A stretch of DNA of 64,000 bases. Origin: Patella vulgata (lineage: Eukaryota > Mollusca > Gastropoda > Patellidae). The DNA lies in the NCBI RefSeq assembly GCF_932274485.2, contig NC_065887.2, positions 10,760,001 to 10,824,000 on the forward strand, read 5' to 3'. Positions 38,237 through 52,000 of the stretch are shown here, in pieces. The translations under genes were made by a program, and so were the position numbers. The notes beneath the pieces were generated by a model. The model was not told the DNA's origin. It did not search any database and was given only the letters and a program-made list of their open reading frames with translations. Each line of letters opens with the position of its first letter. Position 1 is the stretch's first letter.

Positions 38237-38721
38237 ACGCCATAACTTATGACCAACGAGCATCTGATACGGAGACATTTCGGACTATGCATCCACTTCA
38301 ATACTGGAATTTTTACTTAGCGTGAACTAGCCGTTTGCATGTATAAAAGTCACACGAAAAATATTTTCACTGCGACGGTTTGAACGTGGATTGTTTAAGA
38401 GAACACTTGAAATACCAAGGTCAAAGCAGAGTTACCCGCCGAAACGAACACAGACTTTCTACGTCAATTTCTCCAAAATCAGACTTGCAAAAAATATTTA
38501 AAAAAGTAGTTTGCCACACAAAACAATCTGCTTCTAAGCGGACCACGACAGACGTACTTATTCGCCCTGCATAATAATCATTAGGGATGTCAAATTGTCA
38601 TTTATATACAAATTTACTCAACTGAAAAGAATGGTAATTCTAAACAATGTTGTTATAAGGTTTCTAAGTGCTAGGATATTAATTAACGTCACGTACTACT
38701 TTTCTGCATCCGTGCTAATAT
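38235..38721. other. Intergenic, unannotated
   Basis: A GTATAAAAG box at about 38340 precedes a 64-codon open frame without ATG. I see no known protein. Confidence 0.4.
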
Positions 38722-38940
38722 TGGTGGAAATGAAATGAAATGGGCTTTAACATCCTACTGTTCTGCCCCGACTGGGCTAATGAAGACGGGCATACGCCTT
38801 ACAGTGTGCTATGGGGGTCGGCCTACTCTTATTTCGAATTCATCCGGTCAACGGTTCTGTTACGTGCACGCCAACGTATACACGGTACGTATACTCGAAC
38901 GACCTAGGTCCAGGTCCTCAGCTCTGCACTTTTTACAAAG
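38722..38940 (-). mobile_element. SINE-A fragment
   Basis: GAAATGAAATGGGCTTTAAC to TTACGTGCACGCCAACGTAT. Confidence 0.85.
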
Positions 38941-39384
38941 GGAATATCAATGAAGGACAGTGGTCGTTCCAGAGTATTTAAAAGCAAATGGGATCATGCA
39001 TCGGTCCATGTTATCTGTGGGATATAGCCACGGACAATAACAATCTATTGTAGTACTTCCGGTCTGTAGTCAATCAAATAGGTACCGTGCTCACATCCTT
39101 AACCAAGGTTAATGGACCTTGTAAAGAATCCAGGTGAAGGTCGGGATGAGAAATTGTCCATAACGTATTTTCTGCCAATTCAGCAACAAATTCTCAAAAT
39201 TACAAATGATGTGTATGTGATAATTGCTTCAATTTCAATGACATTTAGTAATGGAACAGGTAATACAGAATTACCCTGATCGAACTTGATCGCTTTAATA
39301 TTATTATGTTAATCAGTTTACGTTTTCGTCACCGCGATTATATAGCTGTTCATTATTACATAATGTCAACATTAAGCAAAGTAG

Positions 39385-39652
39385 GAGAGAGGAATGGGGT
39401 TTAACGTCCACTTGACACAAACTAGGTCATTTTGGGACTAACATATGGTTCAATTTTATTTCATTACTTCGCTTTTGTATAGGGTTCTTTAGCAGTGGGA
39501 GGAAAACAGGGCCCGGAGAAAACTCACGAGGTTGGACAGGCGACCCTACTCCATGTCACGTACAACCGGGGAATCGAAACCACGCCACTTGACTCAATGC
39601 CAGATCGTATGATACAAGGCGCACGCGGTAACCATACGACCAACCAACCCCC
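39385..39652 (-). mobile_element. SINE-B, full length
   Basis: GGAATGGGGTTTAACGTCCA to GCGGTAACCATACGACCAAC. Confidence 0.9.
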
Positions 39653-39965
39653 TAGAAAAAATAGGGCGTTAAAACCCATTTAATTTCATTTCTAGAACAA
39701 TGACCGTCTATAACAGCCACAATGTTTCCACACTGTGTTAAGAATGAGAGTTAATTTATGATAACTGATTGGTCATATTATAATACAAGACAAGACCAGT
39801 TTATTCTCATCCCAGCTAGTGTACCCACACATACCAAATAGATTTATGAACTGTCATAGAGATTAGTATATAGATTATCACTTGTCGTCTTCGATACATC
39901 GCATACTTATATCATATTTGATTAATCTATATATTGACCTTAGTTGCCAAACCTAACATAGAACA

Positions 39966-39999
<34 letters not shown>

Positions 40000-40394
40000 T
40001 CACTAGAAACTACGAGTCCCTGCGTTGGCCGATCATTGTACTTTAGGGAAAGAGAGAAATGGGGGTTTTAAAGGGACCAGCTGACAGTCAAACCTAATTT
40101 TACCTAACCACATCCCTGAAGCTAGGTCGGATAGGCGGCGGGCCCTAAGGGCCGGCTGACAGTCAAACCTAAATTTACCTACCACACCTAAGATTTTAGC
40201 ATTATGGCAAAGCGGGCCAGACTGCACAGGCTCGCCATTCTTTCTTTTCTGACACCCGGAGCCTCTCCTTTTGATAAAATATACCTAGGGCGCTTCCCTG
40301 CAAAGACACTATGTCTTACCTAAACAAGCTGGATCAAGCCTACTTTGTGGCTTCCGCTGGCAAATTTCTTAGGAAACACTTGTAAAATTCCACA
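39653..40394. other. Intergenic, unannotated
   Basis: A (GA)n tract at 39969-39998 and a short duplication of CTGACAGTCAAACCTAA at about 40081 and 40158. Confidence 0.55.
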
Positions 40395-40556
40395 CACGCA
40401 CGCATTGGGTTTAACATCCACTCGACACAAACTAGGTTATTTCGGATTAACATATGGTTCAATTTTATATCAATAATTCGCTTGCGCGTAGCTGTCTTTA
40501 ACAGTGGGTTGGACAGGCGACCCTGCTCCTTGTCACGTACAACCTGGGAATCAGTA
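40395..40556 (-). mobile_element. SINE-B, partial
   Basis: CATTGGGTTTAACATCCACT to CTGCTCCTTGTCACGTACAA. The tRNA-like head is lost. Confidence 0.85.
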
Positions 40557-40571
40557 CTTCTGTTGAGCAAG

Positions 40572-40738
40572 GAAATGAAATAGAATGGGGTTTAACGACC
40601 TACTTTTCTGCACCGACTGGGCTAATGGAGATGAGCGTACGTCATACAGTGTGCTACGGCCTACCTTTGTCGAATTCTAAATGTCAAGAGTTTTTTTTAC
40701 GTTCACGCCAGTTTTCGTCCCATCCGAACGACTAGAGT
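40572..40738 (-). mobile_element. SINE-A fragment
   Basis: GAAATAGAATGGGGTTTAAC to GTTTTCGTCCCATCCGAACG. The middle is shortened. Confidence 0.85.
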
Positions 40739-40904
40739 AATGTCAAATCCATTTATAATGAAATATAAAAGAAAGAGAAATATAGTTCAAGTGTTACTAC
40801 AAAATTAATTCAGAAATCAGCCTCGTGAATGTAGTCATGGACTGCCACCAGCACGACATCCAGCATGGAGTTTTATAGTAGGTGTATGGGGCCAATCAGA
40901 AAGG

Positions 40905-41100
40905 TGGTTTTCAATTTTATTTCAATAATTCGCTTATTGCGCTTAGAGGTCTTTAACGGTGGGGGGGGGGACCAAGAGAAAACCCACGAGGTTGAAAAGC
41001 GGACCCTACTCCTCGTCACGTATAAGCTGGGAATCGACAGACCTCCGTGACAGACCTTATGATCTAAAGCGCACGCGTTAGATCATTCATTCCCCAACCC
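40905..41100 (-). mobile_element. SINE-B, partial
   Basis: TTTTATTTCAATAATTCGCT to CCTTATGATCTAAAGCGCAC; 3' end missing. Confidence 0.82.
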
Positions 41101-41206
41101 CTTCCTTTTAAGGACTTCATGAACAACACAGAAGACATTATATACAAAGAGACTATATCTCTTTCATTGTTTTCACCAAACCACAGTTTGTATATATTAA
41201 AGCATG

Positions 41207-41569
41207 AAAATGAAATGAAATGGGATTTAACGTCCTACTGTTCTGCTCCGAACTGAGCTAATGAAGACGGGCATATGCCATACAGTGTGCTATCAGGGAA
41301 ATTTTGTCCGGGCAGCGGCTCTACGGCCTAATCTTGTATCGAATTCCAACTGTCAAGGGATCTTTTACGTGCACGCCAATGTGTACACGGGACCTCGTTT
41401 TTTCGTCCCATCCGAACGACTAGACAGCTGTCATTGTCAGGCCCTCCGTCCTGCATCACTGACAAGGGGGAACCACGAACTTTCTTAGCCAATCCAATGC
41501 AGGGATCGAACACCCGACCTCCAGGCTAGCGAGTCAGCGTCTTACCCACTTAGCCACCGTGATCCCTAA
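41207..41569 (-). mobile_element. SINE-A, full length
   Basis: AATGAAATGAAATGGGATTT to GCAGGGATCGAACACCCGAC and TTACCCACTTAGCCACCGTG. Confidence 0.92.
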
Positions 41570-42621
41570 ATTAAAGCATAAGGATTATAATTTAAAAACA
41601 AAACTTTGAAAAAAGCACTTGTCACCCAACCCTTAAAAAAAATACCAAAGATTCTTCTTTTTACTTAATTTGATATGTTTGTTTTCTTTTCATCGTAAAT
41701 AATTAATTTGACGCACTCATATTTTGTAATTAATAGATGTAATAAATGAAAGTATCGACCGAGAAAATTGTTATCCCCCGCCCTCGCCTGCCTCACTAAG
41801 TCTACTTAATCAAAATTAAAAAAGCTTCTTAAAATTTTTGACAGTTCGTTATAGTATGGTTCTAAGAAGTCTAAATAAAATTAATCATCAAAAATACTTT
41901 GAAGCACATATATTTTGTAATTAAATGATGTCTATTGACCGAGAATATTGTTTGTTGACTCTCCCATTTGTTTCAAAGACCAACCTGCAGTATGGCCTCT
42001 TCATTCATCATATTATAAAAGTGGAAACACCACTTGTTTCTATGTAAGTGACGTCGTCAACTACATCTGCCTCCAGGCTGTGACGTCTCATCCAATATCC
42101 CGCCAAAAACCTGATTTCTTTCCGGACATCAAAGTTGTGTCACTATCATTTAAATCAGACACATTTATTTTGTAGCGAAAAAAAAAAAACTTTGTTGGGA
42201 AGGAATGAAGTTGTGGAGTATGTTTTCTGAAGATGGATGACGGTATGAACAGAATTTTAAAGCGATAACATCAGCCGCGAAAAATTTGTCATTCGGTTCA
42301 GCAACGGGGTATAGCAAGGATCACTGTTTAACCCCGCTCTTTCCTTGATACGCGTTAACAAATCAAGGGATGTAAATGGTGATTAATTAAGAAACAATTT
42401 GGATTATAGCAGGAACCCAATAACAACATAGATAAAATTTTAAAATTTTGGATAGTAAAAAAACTAGAAATGAGGTAAGATTTCGAACAACTTTTTTTCT
42501 CCATTTTAATTTTGTATCTTCTTTGGGGATACAGAAATCACGGTGCTGCCGATGTCGTGTTTCTCTAGTTCTAGTTCAGCTTGCACCGAGTTCCCTAGCA
42601 TTTTTTTTCTTTTTAAAGTTA
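41570..42621. other. Intergenic, unannotated
   Basis: AT-rich. A 75-codon open frame at about 41951-42175 (CFYVSDVVNYICLQAVTSHP) has no ATG and no family I recognise. Confidence 0.45.
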
Positions 42622-42724
42622 ATCAGGACGGCGGGCCTGGCAAGGAGAGTGTCTAGTTCTTCCCTCATAGCACACTGTATGGCGTATTCCCGTCTTCATT
42701 AGCCTATTTTCATTTTCATTTTTT
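42622..42724 (+). mobile_element. SINE-A with large internal deletion
   Basis: GGACGGCGGGCCTGGCAAGG is followed closely by TCTTCCCTCATAGCACACTG and CCGTCTTCATTAGCC. Confidence 0.82.
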
Positions 42725-42871
42725 TTTAAAGAGAAAAAAACTTCAGATTAACTCTGTATAAGAAATGTATCTGCCTCCAGGATAGTTTTAGAGTAGGGTA
42801 TATAATTAAGTACTTTATTCATAACAGAAACATTTTATTATAATGCCTTCGTGAATATATGCCATAAAACA

Positions 42872-43241
42872 GGGAGCCACGGTGGCTATGTGAGTAAGAC
42901 GCTGACTCGCTAGCCTGGGGTCGTGTTCGATCCCTGCATTGGCCGAGAACGTTCATCGGGATTTTCCGACGTGGTATTCCCTTGTCAGTAGTGCAGGAAG
43001 GAGGGCCTGACAAGGACAGCTGTCTAGTTGTTCGGATGGGACGAAAAACCGAGGACCCGCGTATACATTGACTTGCACGTAAAAGATCCCTTGGCAGTTG
43101 AAATTCGAAATAAGAGTAGGCCATTATGCCGCTGCCCGGAGAACATTTCCCTCATAGCACAATGTATGGCGTATGCCCGTCTTCATTAGCCCAGTCGGGG
43201 CAGAACAGTAGGACGTTAAACACCATTTCATTTCATTTCAA
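42872..43241 (+). mobile_element. SINE-A, full length
   Basis: GGGAGCCACGGTGGCTATGT, GTCGTGTTCGATCCCTGCA, up to GGACGTTAAACACCATTTC and (ATTTC)n. Confidence 0.93.
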
Positions 43242-43522
43242 TTTGACATAAAAACAAAGATGTAATTTAATTTGAACTCCTCCGACGAATTTATAAAAAA
43301 CGCACAAGCTGTTTAACTTATTTGTGTCAAGATGGAGAACAACATATTTACCAAATTCGTGATATAAACATTTTTTCTGATAATAGATTATGTTTTCGTG
43401 GATAAAATGTATATTTCATGTAGATATTTTATATTAATCGAGACAATAATGTATGTTCCATGTTTCCGGGCGCTACTTATACTGACACGTGTGGAATATG
43501 AATACCATCCGCTTCCTTGACA

Positions 43523-43680
43523 TTTGACATGACACGAGGCCCTACATTCATTAATAAATAAAATTTATAGTAGAAAATTAAAATGGGAAAGGAAATTGTG
43601 ACATGACACGAGCCCCGTATTCATTCATAAATGAAATTTATAGCAGAAAATTTAAAGGGAAAGGGGAAATTATGATGGAA
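43523..43680. repeat. ~88-bp tandem duplication
   Basis: Two copies contain GACATGACACGAG and TTCATTAATAAAT/TTCATTCATAAAT, then AAATTTATAG and AGAAAAT. Confidence 0.85.
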
Positions 43681-43967
43681 ACTTTGATAATTTGATGGAC
43701 ATCTTGAAATTATAAATTTGACTTGAATTATGCAAAGAGGGTACCGTAAAATGTTCAGTTTATGACAACTGAAGGATCCACGTTATTTGATTTAAAATGC
43801 TCCCCTGAGATATTTAATTTCATTACACAAATCCGAGGAAATGTCTTTTAAAAGAATGAAAGAAAAGAGGATGGTGAAAGTTGATATATACTTTCGTTTC
43901 GGCCGTGACACGGAGGCTTGCCTGAATTCAGGTGTTTGCCTCAAAAATTCCCCAGCGATATTCTGGC

Positions 43968-44140
43968 ATGCCCCCCCCCCCCATTGTCAATGATGCTGGA
44001 CGGAGGGTCTGCCTAGTCGTCCGGATGAGATGATAAACCGAGGCCATGTGTACTCATTGGCGTGCTCGTAACAAAAAAACATTAGAACATCCCGTCTTCA
44101 TTAGCCCACTCGATACAGAAAGAAAGAACGTCAAACCGAT
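43968..44140 (+). mobile_element. SINE-A, diverged fragment
   Basis: GATGCTGGACGGAGGGTCTG, AGTCGTCCGGATGAGATGAT, CATTGGCGTGCTCG, CGTCTTCATTAGCCCACTCG. Confidence 0.75.
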
Positions 44141-44267
44141 TAAGGAGTTGTACAGGGACACCACTTACAATCCCCTTTCTTCATTGTCAATCTCAACGAC
44201 CAACGAAATCATTAGCGGGTGATAATAGTTTTGAATTTGAAAAACGAAATACTTTCTTTGAATGATT

Positions 44268-44505
44268 AAAGCTGTATCCGATTACTATTCTCTCATTCAA
44301 AGAGAACTTGAATAAAATTCAATAAATTTGAATAAAATGGTGTCATTTGTGGTTAAGAAAATGAATTAAGTCTAAATTAGGATTTTAAATCAATATAGAT
44401 GTATCCGATTGGCATTGTCTCATTCAAAAAGAACTTATGAATAAAGTGGTGTCATTTGTGGTCAAGAATATAAATTAAGTCTAAATTAGGATTTTAATTT
44501 CATTC
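44268..44505. repeat. ~120-bp tandem duplication
   Basis: Two copies share TGTATCCGATT, TCTCATTCAAA, GGTGTCATTTGTGGT and TAAGTCTAAATTAGGATTTT. Confidence 0.85.
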
Positions 44506-44904
44506 AGTAATAACTGAAGCCATCCATCATGTTGCGGTTTATGTTAAGACAATGTAAATTATACAATTCGCGACCTTCATGACCTTAACGACAATCTACA
44601 ATAAATCAGGCAGATGAAACGGACCGCCATACACCAAATAAAGAAGCATTATGAGAATAGATACACGAAGTTGATCCGTATAATACTAACACGTAACGCG
44701 TTAATATGAAATATGGTGTGCACCCCGTCTTTCCCTATTTCAAATAGAGACCTCTTCTTTTCTCTTGTAAAAAAAGGAATAGAAAACTATTTCTGGAACG
44801 GTTATTATTCCCAGATTTGTCCTCGTGTTCGTGTTATCACTAATTAGTTTTGTGCAAAAATTGGAAATAGGTTTGGATCTATAACACTAATACCGGTACA
44901 TGTT

Positions 44905-45059
44905 GGGGGAGGGGGGGGGGGCTAATGGTTTAAGGCGTGCGCGTGAAATCACAAGGTCTTTCATTGAGTCAAGTGTCGTGGTGTCGATTCTCCGCTCGTT
45001 CGTGACAAAACGTAGGGCGCCTGACCAGCCACGTGTGTTTCCTCTGGGACCTCCGGTAT

Positions 45060-45096
<37 letters not shown>
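44905..45096 (+). mobile_element. SINE-B, diverged, with (CT)n tail
   Basis: GCTAATGGTTTAAGGCGTGC, TCTTTCATTGAGTCAAGTGT, CTGGGACCTCCGGTATCCCC, then CTCTCT. Confidence 0.8.
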
Positions 45097-45098
<2 letters not shown>

Positions 45099-45337
45099 CG
45101 TTTTAAAGACCAACGCCACGAAGAGTGTCTAGTCGTTCGGATAATATAAAAAGATCAGGCTCTCATGTATACGTTAAAAAGTCCTTGGACGCTATATAGA
45201 ATTTGAGGTATAAAAGAATGTACACAGAACTGACAATTAGGGTGAAATTAACGCCCCCCCCACCATTATACAATATATAAGCGTATTCCAGTCTCAAAAC
45301 TCAGAATTTGTGTCTATTCCTTTCTTTTCTCAAACAT

Positions 45338-45512
45338 ATGATTTGAAACGGGGCCTAACGTCCTACTTTTCTGCGATGAAAGGGTTAACGAAGACGAACA
45401 TACGCGATACAATGTGCTATGAGGGAAATTTTACCCTAAAAATTATATCGAATTCCAATTGCCAACGTGTACACAGGACCTATGTTTTTCATCCCATCCG
45501 AACGACTAGATC
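45338..45512 (-). mobile_element. SINE-A fragment directly before the Pif-like leader exon
   Basis: GAAACGGGGCCTAACGTCCT to TTTTTCATCCCATCCGAACG. It ends about 45 bases before the exon acceptor. Confidence 0.82.
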
Positions 45513-45556
45513 AATATATTATGTAAAGATTAATTATGTTTTATTGTATGTACTAG

Positions 45557-45624
45557 GCTCCCTATAGTGGTAACATGGCTAGCTTTAGCATTATTCCTGA
45601 ATGTCGAACAAGCTGCAACACAAG
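45557..45624 (+). CDS. Pif-like exon: signal-peptide core
   Basis: It follows AG at 45555-45556 and is read from 45558 as LPIVVTWLALALFLNVEQAA, a typical hydrophobic leader ending in small residues. It ends in phase 1 before GTAAGG, which fits the next exon. The initiator codon must come from an upstream exon that I cannot identify. Confidence 0.6.
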
Positions 45625-46052
45625 GTAAGGTATTTATTTATATATATATTCTACATTGATAAACTAAACTTGAACTTCCTAAATAAAATCATAAGTGGTA
45701 CAAGGTGTTTCTATACCTTTCCCTTATTTTACCAGGTAAAACTGTTTTCATAAAAAAAAACCCTTTCTGTTCATGACGCCATTTCGTATTGTGACGATTC
45801 AGAGTAATTATATCCGAAATACCTAGTCGCCCATATCATGAACATTTTGTACATAGTAGCCCATTTCATGAACATTTTATACCTAGTCGCCCAATTCATG
45901 AACCCTTTGTACCTAGTCTCCAATTCATGAATATTTCGTACCTAGTCGGCCATTTCATGAACATATTATTATACCCAGTCGCCCATGTTATTAACATAAA
46001 AAATAGTACCTAGTCGCTCACTATCACATTGATCACAACCCCCCCCCCCCCC

Positions 46053-46088
<36 letters not shown>

Positions 46089-49000
46089 AAATCAAAAAAC
46101 AAAAAAACAAAGCAAAACAAAAAAGAAGGAGAAAAAAATACTGTCACTTACACACTTACAAAGTTAATGAGTGTATTTGAAAGATACATTTTATTCCAAA
46201 CCTAGCCTTACAATTATTGCTATGACCATTCTGTCATTATCAGACTGGTTCTTAAATTCCAAGATTTTCAAGTGAATAAAAATACTACAACACTTACTGA
46301 ACCAATATCGGCTTTTTCTGAGTTAAGTGGCATCATATGAAATCCATAGCAGTCCTCTAAGTTCACAAATGGGAGCGTTTATCACCGGATTCGACTTTTT
46401 AGACTCAAAACTGACCACATGTTATTTATATTCCACGCACATAAACATCTTTGTATCTGAATTTAAAAAGTACACTCAAGTGTTTTACCCAATCTCATTA
46501 AAATACAGATCCTATTTCGTTTCGTTTTGTATTGTTCAAAATTTCGTTTTACTTGTCTTTGCTACACTAGGATCTGGAAAAGTTGTTATATAACCCGCCT
46601 TCTGGTTGATGTGAGGGATTAGTCAATGAAACAGTCTGTTGCAGCGATATCTTGGCATGCGATACAAGGAACTGCTAGAACTTCAACGCTGATTGGTAAA
46701 TCAAATGTCTAACGTCATAGGGTCAAAAGCCGCTCGTATAAACCCTGACGCGACCCCCCACTACAACTGGTCAGATCTCCATGTAGTAGAGGCCATCGAA
46801 AGTATATAAATACGAAACGAAATATAGATCTGATTTGTCTGACAGATGCTATGTATTTCAACTTTATTTGTCTAGAAGATGTTGCCAATTAAGAAATAAA
46901 AACAGTTGACTAAAACAAAAACAGTGATGTTATAGAAAGGGTTTTATGGCACATGTTCAAAACAAAGTCGTCTTGACACAAATTAAGGGGAAAGAACTGC
47001 ATCTACACAACCACTCACGGGATTGGGTACTTCCAGCAAAATCTTTGTTTAATATACATTTCCCTATATCTCCCAGGGAAATGATCAGCATGCCCGTACA
47101 TTAAGGTGACCCTAACCCCCTTTCCCAGGAATACCACCGATTTGTATCTACTATCATTAAAAGCTTTATACCTTTGCTGCAATCATCCCTGTCACTATCA
47201 TCAACTTATCATATAACTTTATTCTGCGCGGTCCCTGGGCTGAAACTCCGCTGTCCGGACAAAATGCCCCTCACAACAGACTGCGTGGTGCATGCCCGTC
47301 TTCATTAGCCCCGTTGGAGCAAAAAAGTACAACGTCAAACATCATTCCATTTCATTTATATTCTGTTCCTTTCACCGCCTCATCTATTTAAATCTAGATT
47401 TAGATTTCAGGTTATATCCACATGCCTGAACACCACAGAGGAATGTACGATAAAAAAAAATGCGCTGTGCGAGTAGGCGAGAGTTCGGACCCCCATCCCC
47501 TCATCTGGACACGCACCAGGGTAATTAAAAAAATAAGCACGTTGGTCTAAAACTTTTTTGACCCCATTCATTTGTGAAAGCAGGCAGAAGAAACAGTAAC
47601 AAATACGAACTGGGCAAATTCGTTAATGGTTTGCATAGCCAATATCAGAAACATCATAATTACAAAACATCATTGAAAATCAGAACTTAACACAAATAAT
47701 TAAAAAATTCCAACAATTTTAATACAAATGAAATCAGCCCACTTAAAAAAGAGTAGCCTATTAAATGCAAAGAAAACCACCGAGTAATACTACTAATGAA
47801 GCAATCTGTTTTACAGACCCAATGCGACATCCGTCTTTTATCTCTGTCCAAGATGACTGACCTTTAAAAGGTCAGACCGCTGTAGTTCTAAGGGTGACGT
47901 CACATCACAATGTTTACCAACAAAGCAAGATGGCATCGATAACGCCAAAAAAGATTACTTCTGTGGCTTGTTTTTGTTGTTTTAAAAGAAACACGAGCAG
48001 GTCCATCAGATTAGACGGTAAAAAATGTACTTCTGAAAGAATTCAGAGTAAACAAACAGAAAAAAAACCCCGTCAAATTGATGGTCACACGTGCGTTGTT
48101 TACATCGAACGTAGTAATATGAACTGGTACGGGCAGAATTATATCGTTTTACCCATTTTACGCCTCCGCGTACTATTTTCTGTACCTATTTACGCTAAAT
48201 ATGGAATATTTTTTTATCAAGATATACTTCAAACACCTTTATTTATTTTTCTAATACTAAAAAAAAATGTTTCAGAATTTAATTTGTCGAAAGAAAAAAG
48301 TTAATATTTTGTAGTCATTAAGTCGCATCGATGTCATCCTTATCAGTGATTGTAGCGGCCAAACGAATATTCACTGCGGATCAGTGTGCTAATGAAGTGG
48401 TAGTGGTTATGCAACGAGAAAACAGACTAAAATAAAATGCGGGTAAGGTGTGGTGGGAAGATAATTTTGCTGAATGCCGCCAACAACGCGCCCTGCGTTG
48501 GATGCACGACGCCAATACGGAGGGAGGCAACTCCATAAACCAAAATGATGCATTCGGTAGTACACGTTCATTACCAAAATATATTTTAATATATTAAAAT
48601 AACACTTCAAATTCATCAAATTTAACTGGACAAAAAAGGCAAAAAAACCCCCAAAAACCCTTCAGAACTACACAACTAACTCTAAACCACTTCGTTGAAC
48701 ACAAAGATGAAAGGCCGTCAATTATCACCCCTCTACTCTTTATCTGTCTACATTAGTTTCTAGTGGTGTATTGTCGTCTACTTTACACATGTATTATGCA
48801 AGAACTAAATCTGCCTATTGCAGGTCTTTCTTTTGGCCCGTTTCAGTTCCTTGATTGTACGTGACAAGGAGTAGGGTCGCCTGTCCATTCTCGTGGGTTC
48901 TCTGGATAATCGAGACTTTGCTTGTTATCAAACCAACGTTAGCAATGACGACGGAGACTAGGCTAGAATCCAATGGCTAATATCTCAGTTCAGAGCGAAG

Positions 49001-52000
49001 TAATTTGACGGAAATTTTCAGCATATTCTATTTTCATTATGTAGTTTTTAACTAATATAGCAAGAACTGTCAGCTCTTTATCTAATGCCCCTTTAACCGC
49101 CTGTGCTAATAAACTATTCATAATAATTCTGAAATCATTTATTTAGAAGACGTATCGTTATTTTCACAGCTTCGATTTGCTTATTCATTTTATACACAAA
49201 TCATTTTATACACAAATAATTTAATACACACATCATATTATACAAAAATCATCATTTCATGCACAAATAATTTAATACACACACCATATTATACACAAAT
49301 CATCTTATACACACATCATATTATACACAAATCATCATTTTATACACAAATCATCATTTTATACACAAATCATCTTATACACAAATCCGAGATCCGCCTT
49401 ATTACAATGCATATTAAACCACTGTGACATACGTTTCAATATAAAATAATTCTAGTACATACAGGTGTGTTCAAATGGAATCCCCGGTTTGAGACGCAAC
49501 TGTTCGCCTTCTCACGAGAAATCGAATATAATCAAATTTTTTATTCACAATACAAGTTTTGCGAGCCACGGTGGCTAAGCGAGCAAGACGCTAGCTCGCT
49601 AGCATGGAAATCGCGGGTTCGCTTCCAGTGTTGGCCGAAATTTTCCGGCGTGATTTCCCCATGTGAAGGGTGCAGGACAGAGGGCCTGGCAAGGACAGCT
49701 GCCTAATCGTTCGGATGGGACGAAAAACTGAGGCCCCGTGTACACATTGGCCTGCACGTAAAAGATTCTTTGGCAGTTGGAATTCGATATGAGAGTGGAC
49801 TGCAGCGCCGTTACCTGGGCAAAATGTCCCCCATAGCACACTGTATGGCGTATGCCTGTCTTTGTTATCTCAGTCGGAACTGATCAGTAGGACGCTAATC
49901 CCCATTTCATTTCATGTGCCGATCAGCTTCCATGCTGAAGAAACAAGGCTATAGAAATAAAACCGAATAAAACCGTCGCAGTGAGAGAGAGAGAGAGAGA
50001 GAAATGGGGTTTAACGTCCACTCGACACAAACTAGGTTATTTCGGGACTAACATATGGTTCAATTTTACTTCAATAATTTGCTTGCGCGTAGGGGTCTTC
50101 AAGGGTGGGGGGAAACCGGAGGACCCGGACAAGCGACCCTATTTCTTGTCACGTACAACCGGGGAATCGAAACCACGCCGGTTGATTCAATGACTGACCT
50201 TATGGTGCAGCGCGCACACGTTAACTATTCGGCCATCCAACCCCCCAAAACTGAATAAATAAGACGCAACAACTCGATGCTTGAGAAAAGGAAGCGTTGA
50301 TTATAGCCTTGATCCAGATTTATATTTGGTATTTCAGGGGTAAATTGCAATGTTCCTGGGGATGTGGTATTTCTTATGGATTCCTCCGACAGTATAGAGA
50401 AAGAAGATTGGAGAAGAGAAAAGGAATTCGTGGAAATATTGATAGACAGTTTATCCGTTCAGCCAACACAAATAAATATTGGCATGGTGGTCTACAGTAC
50501 ATTTATTGGTAATGTTTCGGGCTTGAAACCGTACAAAACAAAATCCATGCTTAAGCGCATCGCCAGAAACCTTACCCAATTGGGAGAAGGTACAAACACC
50601 GCTGGGGGTATCAGTGAAGTCCGAAAGATGTTCCGCTTACAAGGGCGATCAAATACTCCACATGTTGCTATAGTGATCACAGATGGTCTATCCACAATAC
50701 CACAAGACACCATTGGTCAAGCAAGGATGGCAAAACGAGAAGGAATCACTATAATTGCTGTAGGTATTTCCGATCAGATCTTTATAGACGAACTTCGGGA
50801 AATAGCCTCTTCACCTGATAAACTGTTCAACGTACAGGATTTCACAGCTTTGCAGGGCCTGGTTGCAAGTTTGAGAGAACTTATCTGCTGGGGTGAGTCT
50901 ACTATTTTGTTCGGCTAGTCCCACTCGTGTTGATGTGACAAAATAACAACAGATATACATTTTGTAATACAATTGTAAACAACGATTCGCATAGATATAA
51001 TGTACCGCTATTTAAATGGGATTTTTATCCACTTTAGTTTGTTATCCAGTTGGTCAATATGCTTCCGTTTCTGGAACAGCAATACAAATTCCACTTGACA
51101 AGATAAAGGTAACGAATCTTTCGAGAGGGTAAGCCTACTCAACGACACTGCCGGATATATATAAAAAGGGGCTGTAGGCTATTCCACATTCTGCACACAG
51201 AGATCTGTCTACTTCGAGAATATATCTCTGCCCTGAATGGCCGCCATATCCATAATTTGGATTACTATTTTGTAATGCGGTTTTACTCCGTTTTACATCT
51301 GTCAAAACACAAGGACCAGATAAACCTTTTCAATATCATGTACTAGAAGCGGAATCTATACTTCCCTAAACTCTCGAAGTATGCTAGTGTTTTTGGCTAA
51401 AATCGTCGATTTAGGACTTAAAATGTCGGTCAACTAACTAGCTTAGTGTCTGTTCTAAGCCTAAGTTTAGTATAAGCTATTCCATTTATGAGGCTCCTCC
51501 CAATCTCCCCACCCTCATGACGCAAGGAAGATAAAAATGTGTTTTAAACACATCTGAGAAAAACCAAGGTAAAGACGCGCGTTTAGAGGCCTCTTAGATC
51601 TCAAGGTACCCCCCCACCCTACCAATTTCAAGGTTTCTCTATCTAATTGTAGAAATTACGACAACCACTTCCACCACAACGACAACCACCACCACCACAA
51701 CTACCCCAATGCCAACTACACCGTTTGCTCCATGGACACCTTTTCTTCCTGGAGGTAAATACTTTTATATTTCTCCTAACTTTTGAATAAAGTAATTCGA
51801 TTTCATATAGTTTCCTAAAAAAGAACGGAGTACATTTATAAATACCTTAACTTCAAACTAGCAACCCACAGACTATTTGTGAAATACTTTATGGAACAAA
51901 TAATAAACTACTAAACATGAAAGATTCATAAAGAGAAATTATAGTAATTTGAGATGGCGCCAGGGAAAGCAAGTGGTCCAGATGATGTCTTTGTACTCAC

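Noticed and set aside
38380-38574. A 64-codon frame after a GTATAAAAG box
   Set aside because: No ATG, no known family, no splice partner; a TATA-like string is expected by chance in AT-rich DNA.
41261-41488. Recurrent frame translating as MKTGI-HTVCYEGNFA
   Set aside because: It recurs at many places because it is translated SINE-A, not a gene family.
45573-45623. ATG at 45581 as start of the Pif-like protein
   Set aside because: It is in the wrong frame for the VWA exon and gives a non-hydrophobic peptide, whereas the alternative frame gives a clear leader joined in phase to VWA1.
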